The notes beneath the pieces were generated by a model. The model made no database searches, had not been told where the DNA came from, and worked only from the letters and a program-made list of their open reading frames with translations. Positions 33,468-45,693 of a DNA stretch of 64,000 bases are shown piece after piece. Source of the DNA: Plasmodiophora brassicae (lineage: Eukaryota > Endomyxa: Phytomyxea > Phytomyxea > Plasmodiophorida); assembly GCA_036867785.1 (NCBI GenBank), contig CP145413.1, positions 1,054,001 to 1,118,000 on the forward strand, given 5' to 3'. Made by a program: the position numbers and the translations under genes. Each line of letters starts with the position of its first letter. Position 1 is the stretch's first letter.

Positions 33468-36128
33468 TCATTGCTTCCGACGCTTCGCAGCGCGGGCCGG
33501 CTTCGCTGGTCGTCCGGATCGTTTCGGGCCCGCTCGACCCGGTGCCGGTTTGCCTTTCTTGATCGGCGCCTTGGACTTGTTTCGCTCCTTGCCTTGGTGC
33601 TTACCGGACTGCCATTTCTCAGTCATTGCATTGGCTCGCGCGGCGTCCTGACTGAGCTCCAGCAACTGAGCGAAATCGGCAGCATCAACGAACCGCGACT
33701 TCTTCTTCGACGATCCCGCCTCGTCTTCAACGTCGCCATCACTGCCGTCATCACCACCGAATTCAACTTCGCTTTCATCATCGCTGTCGATGCCGCCAAG
33801 GTCTGCAGCGTCGCCGTTCTCATCGTCGTTGAACATCTCGTCCAGTTCCTCGTCGGACACGACATCTTCACCGTCGGCAACGTCATCCGATTCGTCATCA
33901 CCGGAGTCGACATCGTCATCGATGTCAACTGGGCCATCCGTTTTCGCCAGTTCCCGCTCGAACAGTTCCTCGGCGAACTGTTCTTCGTCTTTCCCGTCGT
34001 CGGGCACGAGGTCGCCACGTTCGACCCGCATGCGGAAGTACCGATGCATGAACTTCTCGTCTTCCCGGACCAGGCTCTCGTCTTTGCCCCAGAATGCCTG
34101 TGCGTACCGATTAGCAACCCGTTGTTAACAGAATCCCAGAGTACGTACCTCAGTGTTAGCAGGGGGTTCTAGCTTGCCCGCAGAGACATTTCGGGGAGCC
34201 ATACGCGACGTCTGCCTCAGGTTCTTCTTCGGATTTCGGTACACGAACCGGTCGAGGAAGTGTGCCGTTGTGAAATCCTGGATCGGGTTGCCTTTGTAGA
34301 CCACAGGATCGCACGACAGGATGTCGTTGACGAACTTGGTGACCGATGGGTGATAATGCTGAGCCAACAGAGCCAACTCCCAGAGACACGTCGACTGCGC
34401 TTGCGCGAACTGGGGATCACGCTTCTGCATATCATACTGGCTCTTCTTCGGACCCGAAGGGTTGCTACTGCCAATGTCTTCCTCATCATCATGGAACCGC
34501 TCGAGGTCGTCTTCACAGTCGGGAGACTGGACAACCAGTGCCCATAAGCCGGCGTGGATCTTGGCAACCTCTGACAGGAGAAGCAGGGACCCACAGATAA
34601 ATCCCGGGCGGGAGTGCAGGCAGACCTGCAGGAGGCGCTTCGAGAACGCAGCGACTCGCGGAAGGCTGACATCGTTCTTCATCGTGCGATATATGAGGTT
34701 CAGGTACAAGCTGTGTTTGGAAGACGTTGCCAGGCAGGGTGACAGCAGCGACTCGTAGACGGCCGTGTAAAACCGGGTCGACAGCGACTGACGTGCGTTC
34801 ATCACCTGGAACAGCAGCATCAACGCTTGGATGGCCGTGTTGAAGTTCGTCGAATGCGCCAGTTTAAACAGGCGATCCGTTTGCTTGTCGTACGTCTCCT
34901 CGCTCATGATCGTCGACGCAAACGGGAACGCGCGGTTCAACCCAGTTAGGAGCGCCGATAGTAGGCGTGAATCAGCGGATAGGTCACGATGGGAGAAGAA
35001 CCCCATGTAGAGATCCACCAGCTTTCTCGCCAGCTCGCATTCAGCGTTCGATAGTTGAATCTGCGTTAGAACAATGATCGCCTGGTGCTGAGATCGCGGG
35101 TTGACATTAGCGCGCAACAGGAGCCGCTCGATTTCGTCGACGATAACGGGTTTCATACGCGGGTGGTGGTCGAAGACGGCAGTGAGAAGGCGATGCGCAC
35201 GAGTCGAAACTTTGCGATTAGGGTCACCGAGTTTGTTGACGAGAACGGCCAGAAAGCGAACCTCGCACTCTGGCTTGAGAGATAACAGCTCCTGGATGAT
35301 ACCAAGGCACTTGATACGATACCATTCGACAGGATCGGAACAGGAAACCTCCAGCAACGTAACCAGCTCGGAGTACAGGTCTTTGATACGCGATTCGAAC
35401 ATTCGATAGACCATCCATTGATCGCGCTCAGCGGGGCTCAGACGGTTCTTGACCTCGTTCCAAGCCTTTGTGTCCCACGCTCGCAGCTTGCGGTGGTCAG
35501 GAAGAAGGCATGCACCAAATACATCCCTGAGCGCTTCCAGGGCCAGCAGGGAGTGCTCACGGCTCTTCTTGCGCGCGATCGCCAGCAGACGATTGATGGA
35601 AAATTCGGCGAGGTGGACAGGCGATTCTGGAGCGCAAACAGCCAAGGCAGATACTTGGTCCTGAAGTGTTCCTTTCTGGAGCAATCCGTGGAGAAGAGAC
35701 GAGTCGCCTTTACGGTGGTTGGTCTGCAACTTTTCATATGCTGCGCAAGCGCTCTGGAGGAGATGTTCGGCTCGGCCCTTCGCAAAGTCATGGCCGTCGT
35801 CTGCAATTGCAAACTCCCCCGTTTTCGAAGCGGCAGATTGCTGCAACGCGGCTAATGCCTCGAACCACGCGCAGTCCGGATTCGCCGTCACGATCACGTC
35901 GGACCCAGCCGCGCTGGATGCTTTTCCCTTTCCCCCGCCACCGAACTTAATGTGAGAACTCGCTGGCTTCGGTGCTGCGACGGGCTTCCCAGCAGGTGCC
36001 GCCGCCTTCCGCTTACCAGCGTGCTTCATGTCGCTAGCAGGCCCCGGCATGATTGCTGAGTCCGCACGGACTCCGCGGCGGACTCCGCGGGCTTCGATGA
36101 TGCTTATACGTTCACCGGGCCGTGACAT
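33468..36128 (-). CDS. CEBPZ: Ribosome biogenesis factor NOC1/CEBPZ (Mak21 family)
   Basis: Exons 36128-34149 and 34097-33468 join over a 51-nt phase-0 intron (GTACGT...GCACAG), giving 869 residues. The join restores NTEAFWGKDESLVREDEKFM. The body is alpha-helical repeat and CBF/Mak21 domain (for example LVTLLEVSCSDPVEWYRIKC, LLALEALRDVFGACLLPDHR, TTAHFLDRFVYRNPKKN). The C-terminal 150 residues are a highly acidic region (DDDVDSGDDESDDVADGED) followed by a basic nucleolar tail (GRPAKPARAAKRRKQ). This is the layout of yeast Noc1/Mak21 and human CEBPZ, which escort early pre-60S particles together with Noc2. The N-terminus is uncertain: ATG 36197, 36128 and a third Met 27 codons later are all in frame. 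It is convergent with the Erv2-like gene, with 33 bp between stops. Confidence 0.9.
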
Positions 36129-36426
36129 GGGGACCACTATCGTTCGCTGACGTTGGGTGCGTTCTACACCTCCACCATAGGCGACGGAACATAACATATC
36201 GTCCGCGCCAGACTATGTTATGCCACATGTGACCAACTATTGCTAAAGGCACCCATGTGCATAGACGTTATTGAGAGTGTCTCGATATGCGTGCAGTGCC
36301 AATTCACATATGATGGAATACGCGTTTGTCTGAAATCGCACTGTTGGTGTTGGGTGTCGGTGACGGCGTTCGTCGAACGTGACGAATTTGCGAGTTGGGC
36401 GGCGGCCACGCTGGCAGTCCGTGGCG

Positions 36427-37235
36427 ATGAACCTGTTTGGGAAGCGGCCGGACCCGCAGGATCAGGTCAAGCAATGGATGTCGTCGCTGCGGAAGGAGAT
36501 CCGGACCATCGATGGTGATATCCGAAGTCGGTCGATGCGGCGTGCACACGGGCCGCGCCCCGCTGACCCCGATGATGCGTACGGCAGGAATCGAACGCGA
36601 CCAGATGAAGATGAAGGCGCAGATCCAGATGTCAGTCAAGAAGAACGACGTGAACGGCGCCAAAATCATGGCGAAAGCCCTGGCCAGGTCGAACAAGACC
36701 ATAGAGCGAATGCATATGACCAAATCCAAGATCAATTCCGTCGGTGGCCGGACGCGTTAGGTCTTTCACCGTTCTGATATGTCGGGCGTGCAGGTCGTTC
36801 TACAACTGAAGGAGCAGCAAGCGACATTAAAGGTTGTCGGGGTGATGGCGTCGTCGAACAAGGTCATGGCCAGCATGTCCCAGTTGTTATCTGTGCCGCA
36901 GATAGCGACTGTGTCGAGAAACATGGCAAAGGAGATGGAGAAGGTCCTGTGCATGACTCCATTCGGACCGTTTCGTCCTTCTAAGTTGTTCCCTGCAACA
37001 GGCCGGCCTCATATCGGAGATGATCGACGACCACTTTGAGATGATGGAGGACGAGAACGTGGACGAAGCCGTTGACGAGGAGGTCGACAAAGTATTGTAC
37101 GAAGTCACAGCCGGGAAACTCGGCAAGATGGAAGCCGCCCCGATTCGTCCGGTGGCGCAGCAGGAGGAGGCCGTCGACGAGGAAGAGGAGCAGAAGATCG
37201 AAAGCATGAAGAAGAGATTAGCTGATCTTCAATGA
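36427..37235 (+). CDS. CHMP3: ESCRT-III subunit CHMP3/Vps24
   Basis: Four exons (36427-36514, 36588-36739, 36794-36943, 37002-37235), introns of 73, 54 and 58 nt, 207 residues. It begins MNLFGKRPDPQDQVKQWMSS and follows human CHMP3 (MGLFGK...KIRKEMRVVDR) through the basic helix (SLRKEIRTIDG), helix 2 (ARSNKTIERMHMTKSKINSV), MASMSQLLSVPQIATVSRNM and the acidic C-terminal half (IDDHFEMMEDENVDEAVDEE). The end, ESMKKRLADLQ, is a MIT-interacting motif that recruits Vps4. ESCRT-III cuts membrane necks in endosome sorting and cytokinesis. CHMP3 rather than CHMP2 is chosen from YEVTAGKLGK (ITAGALGK in CHMP3). Its TGA overlaps the first in-frame ATG of the next gene. Confidence 0.92.
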
Positions 37236-39338
37236 ACAACCCGTTTTCGCCTGCTCCTGCAACGGGATCCCATCTCGACGGGCGTAACGTGGATGGCGTA
37301 GCCCCATTGACACTTCCGCCCGTGATGGCCGTCGAATGTGACGATCCCCAATGGCCCCGGCTGGTCACTCAATGCGACCAGACATTGTGCAGCGACATTG
37401 TCGCGCTGTGCCGATGGCGGTCAGCAATGCTGAGGTTCGTATCGCGTGTAGCTGATACCAGCAAAGCAGTAATGATTCGTGCAAGGACTTACTTCGCGGA
37501 GTGGCGAAGGCGCACCCGTCTCCGACTCTTTGTTGCCTTTCGGCACTGGTGCCGCCTAACGAAGCTGCTCAGGTCGAGGAGGCAGCGCTTTAGACGTCGC
37601 GTCCTGCGTGCATGGAGACGGTCCGCTGTCGTCAGCGTCCGTGTTCGTATCTGCGCTCCCATCTGCGAATCATTTCTACATCAACGGGCCCTGGCGCAAG
37701 GGTACGAACAGTCGTGCAACCTCGATAACCGACGCCCATATCGTCGTCTCCAGACTCAGACGGTGGGTCACATGTACTCTGCGCGCCCAGGTGACCGAAC
37801 GCCATGCGTCTCGAACGAAGAGGAACGCGTTGCGAGCTTGGCGGGCCGTCCTTATCGCACAGGTCCCCCTGGCATCGACCCGCTGCGTATCTTGCATGTT
37901 AACTATTGGGTAGGTGCTGTCCCCTGGAATGCTGCTTCGTCGCCAGTTCCGACGATGGCGGGATGTTGCCGAATTTCGGAGTCAGCACCTGTGGCAATTG
38001 TCGGTTCGTGTCGATAGGCGCCTGCTTTCCAACTCGTGGGCCATGTTTCGGCATGCATTCAAGCACAGCCGGGCCGTTCTTTCCGCCGAGTTCGCATGAC
38101 TGTCATTATCAGTTCCACCGGTGTGTCTTACGTCTGCTTCAGGGCACAGGTTGATGCCCAGCGTGTGCGCACATGCCTTCAGCACGCCTTTGGCCACTGG
38201 GTGTCATCGTTCGAAGCGAGACTTGCAGAACCGTTAAGACGGTTCGTCGTCCAGCGAACCACATTCCGTCAGTGGCTGACGTTTGTCGTCCAACGAGTAC
38301 GTTTTATCTTGGGCGCCACCACCTGTCCGCCCCTGACAAAGCCGATGCGTTTCTAGAAGTCGGAGGCCACCATGGCGTATTTTCTGCGACGATCTCGAGC
38401 ACGATCCGTCAGCAGGAAGGCATTCTGCTGGTGGTGCCAACTGGCAGTCTGCAATCGCCTAGTGAAGCGATCCCGTTCTCGCCGACGATGCGCCTTGTTT
38501 GCCAGGTTACGCCGATAACGTTGTGTTCTTCCGTCGGGTCACATTCGTTGCAGCTGGAGATATACGGTGCTACAACGACGACGCTTATGGCACTTGGAGC
38601 AGCTCTGCCTTCGGAATCACTTGCAGTACCGTCGTCGACCGCTCCTCGAGTATTCCTTCAACCTTGTACGACTCGTACCATATCTATACATGCTGCCGTC
38701 AGGATGTGCTGATGGGGCACACAGTGGAGCATCATGCTACAGCTGAGGTCGCGTCTGCGATTCCGAGTGGCCGAATGTATTCGACAGGGATTCCGGATGT
38801 GGCGCCTGGTGTTCCAACGACACCGGGCCGCTCGCCTGTTCCGTCTGGTCCGCATCGTCGACCTCTGGATCAAAGCCTACTCCTGTACGGGAACCATTCC
38901 GTTGGCCCTTCCGCTCAGTAACCGTTTTCTACAGTAAGGACTCAGGAGCGCGCCAGCGTCGAACTTGCCGACCTGTTTCGTTTACGATGTGTCGGTCGGC
39001 GATCGATCCGCAAATGGCACGCATGTCTCGTCGGGGTAGGCGGCCCTATACGCCCTGATCCAGGTGGTCACTAGACACACTAACTCTGTTGATGATAGAG
39101 CCCTGATTCAGTGCAAGTTGACGCTGCTGATCAGTGCTGGATCCGGCACGCGTGTCGAAGAGCAATTCAGGCGCTGCAGTCGAGTGTGGAGCGGCGTCAA
39201 CGACGCGCATCGTCGTACAGCCGGTGGCGAATTCTTCATCGGCTGTGGGACAAGTGGCGGTACGAGACTGCCAACGCTGTTGTTGCCGAGCCACCCCGGT
39301 ACGATCGCGACGAGTGCCGAGAAACGTGCCGACAGTAG
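37232..39338 (+). CDS. SFI1-like centrin-binding repeat protein
   Basis: A multi-exon gene whose exons all encode short helical repeats with a Trp or Phe-x-x-Trp core: YFAEWRRR, LFVAFRHWCRL, RRVLRAWRRS, LRRWVTCTL, NALRAWRAVL, LRRQFRRWRDV, CLQHAFGHWVSSF, TTFRQWLTFV, AFCWWCQLAV, GFRMWRLVFQ, ILHRLWDKWRYET. Verified joins are GCAAGG|GTACGA...CTCCAG, a phase-0 intron ending TTAACTATTGGGTAG near 37910, and GTACGT...TTTCTAG near 38300-38357. This Arg/Trp-rich pattern is that of Sfi1, whose repeats each bind one centrin on spindle poles, basal bodies and centrioles. I did not resolve every intron. ATG 37232 overlaps the CHMP3 stop by the ATGA quartet; ATG 37324 is the alternative start. The end is TAG at 39336-39338. 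Confidence 0.72.
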
Positions 39339-39361
39339 CGTTCTACTGGCTGTTCTACTGG

Positions 39362-40288
39362 CTATTGCTGTCCAAATTCCATATTACAGTACTGTACACA
39401 CGACAGTATAAATCCGGTCCCACCTATGAATGCAATGTATTCGATACGGACGTTTGCATCAGGGTGATGTAGGTCGACACGATCAGGAAAAGGATCGTCT
39501 GCCCGATAAGCACGTGTCAATAAGGACCTGGGCATAGGCGCGGGACAGCATTTTACACTTTCGAATCTTGTTTGTGCTAGTTCTTCAGCGAACATGAGGA
39601 CAAGAAGGTGAGCGCTACTTGCAGCAACGAGAAGGGACGCCGAGCAGTGAGTCCAGAAGGACAGCATCAGTGACAATGAAAGGAGAATCAATCCTGTCAG
39701 CGCATGGACCAGCACCGCTGCACGACATCTGCAACCAGCGATTCAGCAGTATGCTACCAGCTGGGCAAACGTGCCGGGCAACCTGACAACATCCTTAGAC
39801 AGCTCCAGCGGGCGGACCGTGAACTCCACAACGACCGCTATGGTTAGCATGGCACCGACGAGGATGACCACCTCCAGTCGCAAGTGGAATATACCCTGTT
39901 AGCGAAGGTGAACAGCAGACCGTGCTGCGGTTGCAATGCACGTACGTAATACATGCCCCAGTAACGGGCCATATGAAACGCGCTCGGCAGAATCAGAATC
40001 ATGCAGACGGTTGACAGGACGCCCGCCAGTCTTTGAACGGCCTGTCGACCGCCGCCTGCGCATTCACGTCAGGTCTGCCGTGCTGACGAAGAACACGTGC
40101 GGCTGACATGACTCGGGGCCGAGCGCGTCGACCAATGCGACGAACGCGTGGCCAGCAGCGGCGCCGGCGAGCGCGCGCACACACAACCGCGGGGCACCCG
40201 CCGACGCCGTCGCCCCGATGTCGTACGCGACGACGGCGAAGGCCGCCGCTGACAGCACCGAGCGCGCATCCGGCAGCGCCCTGCCCAT
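39362..40288 (-). CDS. Multi-span membrane protein, unknown
   Basis: Start ATG 40288 (MGRALPDARSVLSAAAFAVV). A phase-0 intron (GTCAGC...GTCGACAG) joins CQPHVFF to AVQRLAGVLSTVCMILILPS; a second (GTACGT...GCTAACAG, about 39950-39900) joins RYWGMYY to GIFHLRLEVVILVGAMLTIA. A third leads to a last exon with LTGLILLSLSLMLSFW and a cytosolic tail ending at 39362. The junction of the last exon does not close in phase, so the model is incomplete there. About four or five hydrophobic segments are visible. I do not recognise the family. It is convergent with the SFI1-like gene, with stops about 23 bp apart. Confidence 0.5.
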
Positions 40289-40850
40289 GACGCCGTCGAC
40301 TATAAACTGAGCGCCTCCCCCGTCGCCTTGACGCGCACGGCCCCGTTTTCCGCGGCACAGCCACACTCGACAGCAAGGCCAGGGGCGGCGGGTCCCACAC
40401 TCGTTGTCGTAACGCCTGACGTCGTCGCGGCAGTCACATGCGGTTCCGGCGATGCCAAACAGAAGCGTTCTGATCCATCGACGCGACACCCTGGATCAGC
40501 CGCAGCAGTGTTGCTAACGTTCCCAAGCACCCGTATAGTGGTTTTCGGTATATTCCGCGTGACTCCTTTGACGTGGTGGTCGAAACCTTCTCGATGGGAC
40601 GAGTCCAGTTGCTTGCGCTCGTGCTCTACATGCGGTGTGGTGTCGCGCGCAGGGGCGATACCGCGGATTCCGTGGCGGACACCGGATCTGGCCGTCGCGG
40701 GCTGCATCCACGACAGGCACGCGCTGCACCAGCGTCACGACTACGACTGGCGCCCCTCTCCGTGGCGACATGCTGCGTGCGGGTGCCGGCGAACCTGGTT
40801 GCCCGACCAATAAGGAGCTGCACCGACACGTCCGCGGGGCACTGCCCACG
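40289..40850. other. Divergent intergenic region upstream of THADA
   Basis: 562 bp. A plus-strand TATAAA at 40301-40306 lies far from the THADA ATG. The THADA frame is open back to about 40635, including ATG 40770, so part of this may be coding or leader. Nothing else stands out. Confidence 0.45.
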
Positions 40851-43800
40851 ATGTCCGCTGCAGAGCAAGTCGAGGAACTGCAGCGGCTGGTGCGCGACGA
40901 CGATGGGTCGTCGGACCGGGCGCTCATCGTCTGCCGCGCCGTGTCGGACGCGAACATGCCGGGTACCCGCCTGGATTCGTCACTATGCGACGCCTACTCC
41001 GCGCTGATTGCCGCGTCGACGACGACGGCCCGACTCACCCTGGCCACGGCCGACGCTCTACGCTTCGTGATTTCGCGGCCAGACGACCGTCGCGAGTTCG
41101 GTGCCATATCGACTGCCGCGGCGGCCGTTGTCTCCTGTCAGTTGGCCCATCGTGTGCCCAGGATGAATGCGGCCGCCATCGTTTACCTGTGCAACGACTC
41201 CTCTGTCAGCACGGCCTACCCATTCGTTGACGTTCCTGGCGTCGAAAGCCAGGGAGACGAATTCGTTCACCTGGTCCTGATTCGAGCCGTCATCACGTAC
41301 GGGACAAGCGATTCCACGTTCCTGTCGGCAACGTTTCCGCATCTGGTCAACGTGTACGCCACCTCACCATCATGTTCTTCGCTGCGAAGAACCGCCATTG
41401 TCACGTTAGCAGACTGGGCGCAACGATCAGTGGACAACGGCGATGATGTCATCGCCAGCCTGAATCGCCTGCTCGATGTCGTCATCGAATGCAATGACGG
41501 TGATGTCTGTTCGGCGTATCGTCGCCTCTTGGACATCATCTTCCACTTCGATCATCGTCACCGTCCTGAAGATGCCGCACGGCTCCGTCGCGTGATTCAA
41601 CAAGGCACCAAGGCGCATTGGCTGATCGCGTCTCGTCTGGTTTACGGATTGGGCGCCAAGACCGCTGTGGCCTCGTGCCCGGCGCTGATTGGCCGCCTCC
41701 TGCAATGCGCTGGAGACCCTCACGTCTGGAGCGAAGCGAAGCTCGTATTCGAACGCGTCACCGTGGACACGTTCGCGGTCGTGCCTCAGGAACAGTGGCT
41801 GGCTCCCATGCTGTCCATTCTGACTGATAGCACCGGGTCCTTGCCGTCAAGGATTGCGAAGGACAACCTGCATGCGTTTGCATTGCCGGTCCTCGTCCGA
41901 GTAGCGCCTCGCGAGTGCTGGGCGGCGGTCTTCGGTGCTCTTCGCGATTCGGATACCCAGGCGGCTGTAGACTCTTGCTTTGCGGTTGCCGGCACTTTAC
42001 GACGCTGTGGCGTTCGTCTTGGAAACATTGGCCTGGCCGATGAAGAAGTCATCAAGGCGCTCTCGAGCGGTACCGAGCAGACTCGCCTGACGGTTCTTGC
42101 ATTCGTCTGTCTTTGTAGGTGCCTGTCTTCTGTTCTTAAGTCTGGTCTTCGTGTCTGATCATACTTCATCAGCTCCACAGATAGCGGAGTTGCCATCGAC
42201 TAGGGAATGCGACCTGGTACAGGCGTGCCTGCATGCGTTACGGTCACCTACGTTGTCCTCCGTTCGGAACCGGGTCGCCTTTCTCATGAAGGCGTTTCTA
42301 GCGCGAATCAAAAATGGCACGTGGCGTTCACGCAAGGAGCGCCGCCTGCACCCCGCCTCGCCATTCGATTCCGACGACAGTGACGACGACTGCGTTGTCG
42401 CCGAACACTTCAGGTCTGTTGACGCATGTAACGTTTAATGGCTTCGATAACGATTGTATTCTAGGTTCGTTCGTTGGCTCCTCAAGTCGTCGGCAGAGAA
42501 TTTGTACCGTGGAGCGTCGCTCGACCGGTTACTGATGAATCTTCAGCTGATTCAGATCGTGACGGACACGTTTAACGGATCCTGGCGCGACACTTTCGTT
42601 GGAACTCGCGTGCTGTCCACCTTATCGTCATTTATCACCCCAGTGCGGTCATTAGCATCATCAATCCTGCTGCGAGTCGCGTCGGCATCACCCATTCCCG
42701 GCCTGGAACGCCCAAGCGACTTGCGTCCTGTCATTACATCGGTTCTGGCGCGTTTGACTTCTGCGATTCCCAGCGAAGCAACGGCCGCTGCTCAGACACT
42801 GCATGTCCTGTTCACCGTCTATGTTCAGCGGCTGCGTTGGACGATACTGGTAACGGCCGCCCAGATCGCTGTTGAACGAACCGAGGACAACATTGACGAG
42901 TTCATCGGCAATCTGGCCGACATGGTATCCAGGCAAACACGCTTGGCGATGTGCACGCCCCTGGCCGATCGATATCGCATCGAAAACGAACGCTCGTATG
43001 GGGCGCTTTGTGCCCTCACCTTCGTGGTCGAGTCGCTGCCGCGTTTGTCAGAGGACTGCGCCTCAGTGGTGGCCGACGTTGCAAGAACGTGTCTTGACGT
43101 GGCACTTGAAGCGCACATCAGTGAATCTGTCGCTGTCGACTGTCGCGGACACGTCATTCTGGACGAGGACGACGCCGACAGCGGTGATGACGAGTCGCGC
43201 ATCGTTGTCGTGCAAAGCTGGCAGATCATCAAGCAGTCCTGCTCGCTGCTTGTGGCGATCACGACCGTGACGCATAACCCTTCTTTGATCAACGACATCG
43301 GTCTACTTATTCTCAAGATTCTACGTGGAGCCAAACACCAGGGCATCATCACGCGCGCGTTCCAATCGTTGGAGGCTCTGTGCGCTCATGTTCTGGCTCT
43401 GGATCAAGGTGCCGGGTTTGTTAATGCCTGGCTCGACACGTTACTTGATGTCCTTCAGTCTGGCGAGACCTCGCGCCTGGCCTGGATTCGACGAAGCGCT
43501 GGTGTCCCGTTCTGTTACCGGGCCATCCTTCGCGCCGAAATCCGAAAGTCGCCCCATTGCCGTACAATGTCTCGTCGTGTCATGTCGACGATCATGAGCA
43601 TCATCAGGACCTCCCCGGAATGGGAGGCTCGCGTTCTCGCCCTGAATGTGCTCCGTGCTGTGCTGGGCGACGGCGTGCTATCGGTACACCTAGTATCGTA
43701 CATCCCCGATGCGATGCGGTTCGCCCTATCTGGGTTCACCTCAACGCACTGGGCCATTCGTAACGCATCGCTCATGCTGTTCACGACCATCGCCCGCAAC

Positions 43801-45582
43801 CAGGACCTGGGCCCCGTTCGCGCCCAGATTCGTATTGTGCTGCTCGACGAACTCGCCCAGCTGTCACCGGACACGTCTCACCCAGGCCTGTATCCCGTCC
43901 TGCTAATGGGTACGCTTGTGTTTCCCCCACGTCGAACAATCTCCTGACTGGAGTGTATCTAGTGTCTCGGATGTCGCGATCGCCAGCAATGACGCCGTTC
44001 GTACCTCTTGTGGAGCAATGCAGCCGGCACCATATCTTGATGCTCAGACACATGGCAGCTCGGGCCATGCTGCCATGCTGCATGGACCCAATGCAGCGCC
44101 TGGTCGCGTTACTACGCGACCACTTGCCTCCTAAGCACAGACTGTCGTCTATCTCGTCCAACGCGCTGCATGGCCTTGTTCTACAAATGATTGCTCTATC
44201 TGGCGACCTTGATGATGGTCAGCGACCGCCTGCTGACTTGGTCCAGTCTCGGCTCTATTTGACGGGGTCAGCGATGACCTGCCCCACTGTTCGTCGCGAA
44301 GCGATGTCGGCGTTCTGGCTTCTTGTGGACACGTCCTCTTTGAATGCCCTGGTGTCAACGTTGTTGCGATCAGCAGTTGACGCGAGCGAGCGCCCTCCAA
44401 ATGGGATTGGGGCTCGGCGGCTATTGGGTCGCGCTGCCAAGCTCATCATCCACTGTCTAAGATTCGTGTCGGATAAGGACGAGCGACGTGCCTTGGTTGC
44501 AGCGTGTTCACCAGCAGTGCTGGTAGACTCGATCCCGGACGACGTTGATGCCAACGTTCTTCACGACATTCTTCAGTGCTGCCTAGAGCGTGGGATGTCG
44601 TTCGTTGAATGTTTGCCCATTATCGATCGTTCGGGAGCTCGATTAACCGAGGACCAGTGTCTGGCTGTTCGTTCTGTAGCTGAACGGGATCCAATTGCTT
44701 TGCGTCTCGTTGGCAGGTGCCCAACGTCTGCCTTGGCCGATGTCCTCCCTGTCGTGTCCCAGGCCGCTGCCCCGTGCAAATCTGTCGACATGCGTTTGGC
44801 CGCTTGCGTCGCTCTTCTTCGTCTTCGACAGGACCGCGTTGAGATCGACGACACCAGTGCGTCTGTCTTCTGGACGACCGCGTTGCGCCTCCTCCAGTAG
44901 GATCTAATCGTTTGGTGGTGTGTCTAACTACGGCCTCCTGACAGGAACTTGATAGGGACGAAAGTGGAACGGTTCGAGATGCCGCCGAAGCCCTCGTACC
45001 TGTTATCGACACAAATGCGCGGGTGCATACGACTCTCGAGCGTCTGTTCTTGTACCTGATGCGGGACCTGTCGCATTGTACGCCCCTGCACGTCGCGCTC
45101 TGGGAGATGCTGATGACGCTGGCCAACGTCAGCGACGGCGTCTCCGCGAACGTCGTCTACGTTCCCGACAGGGACAACGATTTCATGGAACCAGTCCTGC
45201 TCGCTCAGCTTCTTGCCTCGCTCATCCATGCCGTCGTTTCGGTACGGTTGACCCTGTCCAACTGACAGTATTTGCCAAGTTGCTAATTGCTTTGTAGATG
45301 GGCACGCCTCTAGCGGGTTCCTGGAGGAGCGAGGCCGAAAAGGCAATTGTCGACGTCGTGTCCCACGTTTCCAACGAGAACACGAGTTCGGCGTCGTCCA
45401 ACCGGTTCCATGCTTTGTATATAGCGGGTCTAGCTGTGCTAGCCGCTGGTGGCCGTGTCCCTGATGCATGCAGGGACATGTATCAAGTGGACCCGGACCT
45501 AGCACCGCTCCTGGATAGTCCGGCAGACGTGACCCAGCATCTGTTCCTGCTGAACCCATTGTCCCAGTGTTACCCCAATTGA
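40851..45582 (+). CDS. THADA: THADA/Trm732 HEAT-repeat protein (tRNA Nm32 methylation partner)
   Basis: Six exons (40851-42115, 42174-42413, 42465-43909, 43963-44896, 44956-45241, 45298-45582) with introns of 51-59 nt, all phases consistent, 1,484 residues. The protein is HEAT-like helical repeats. The DUF2428 core is clear: VVQSWQIIKQSCSLLVAI, WIRRSAGVPFCYRAIL, then SPEWEARVLALNVLRAVLGD and STHWAIRNASLMLFTTIAR, then HPGLYPVLLM joined across a splice to the next exon, and NALHGLVLQ. These are signature blocks of THADA and yeast Trm732, which pairs with the methyltransferase Trm7/FTSJ1 to 2'-O-methylate position 32 of tRNAs. The start is uncertain: ATG 40851 (MSAAEQVEELQRLV) was preferred over 40770 because the protein-like composition begins there. 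An acidic loop (DSDDSDDDC) precedes exon 3. Confidence 0.92.
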
Positions 45583-45693
45583 TTATTACACGCCGAGCGC
45601 GGATCAACTGGCCAGTACAGTATCGAAGTCCTCCACAGACCGATGTGATAGTGCGTTCCACTAGACTGCATTTAGACACCGATACGGCGGCAC

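Noticed and set aside
33468-34172. Long plus-strand hydrophobic open frame (233 codons) suggesting a membrane protein
   Set aside because: It is the antisense of the acidic GAT/GAC/GAA-rich tail of NOC1, which always reads as hydrophobic Ile/Val/Phe on the other strand.
36427-37235. CHMP2/Vps2 identity
   Set aside because: ITAG-like block (YEVTAGKLGK), MNLFGK start and overall order match CHMP3/Vps24.
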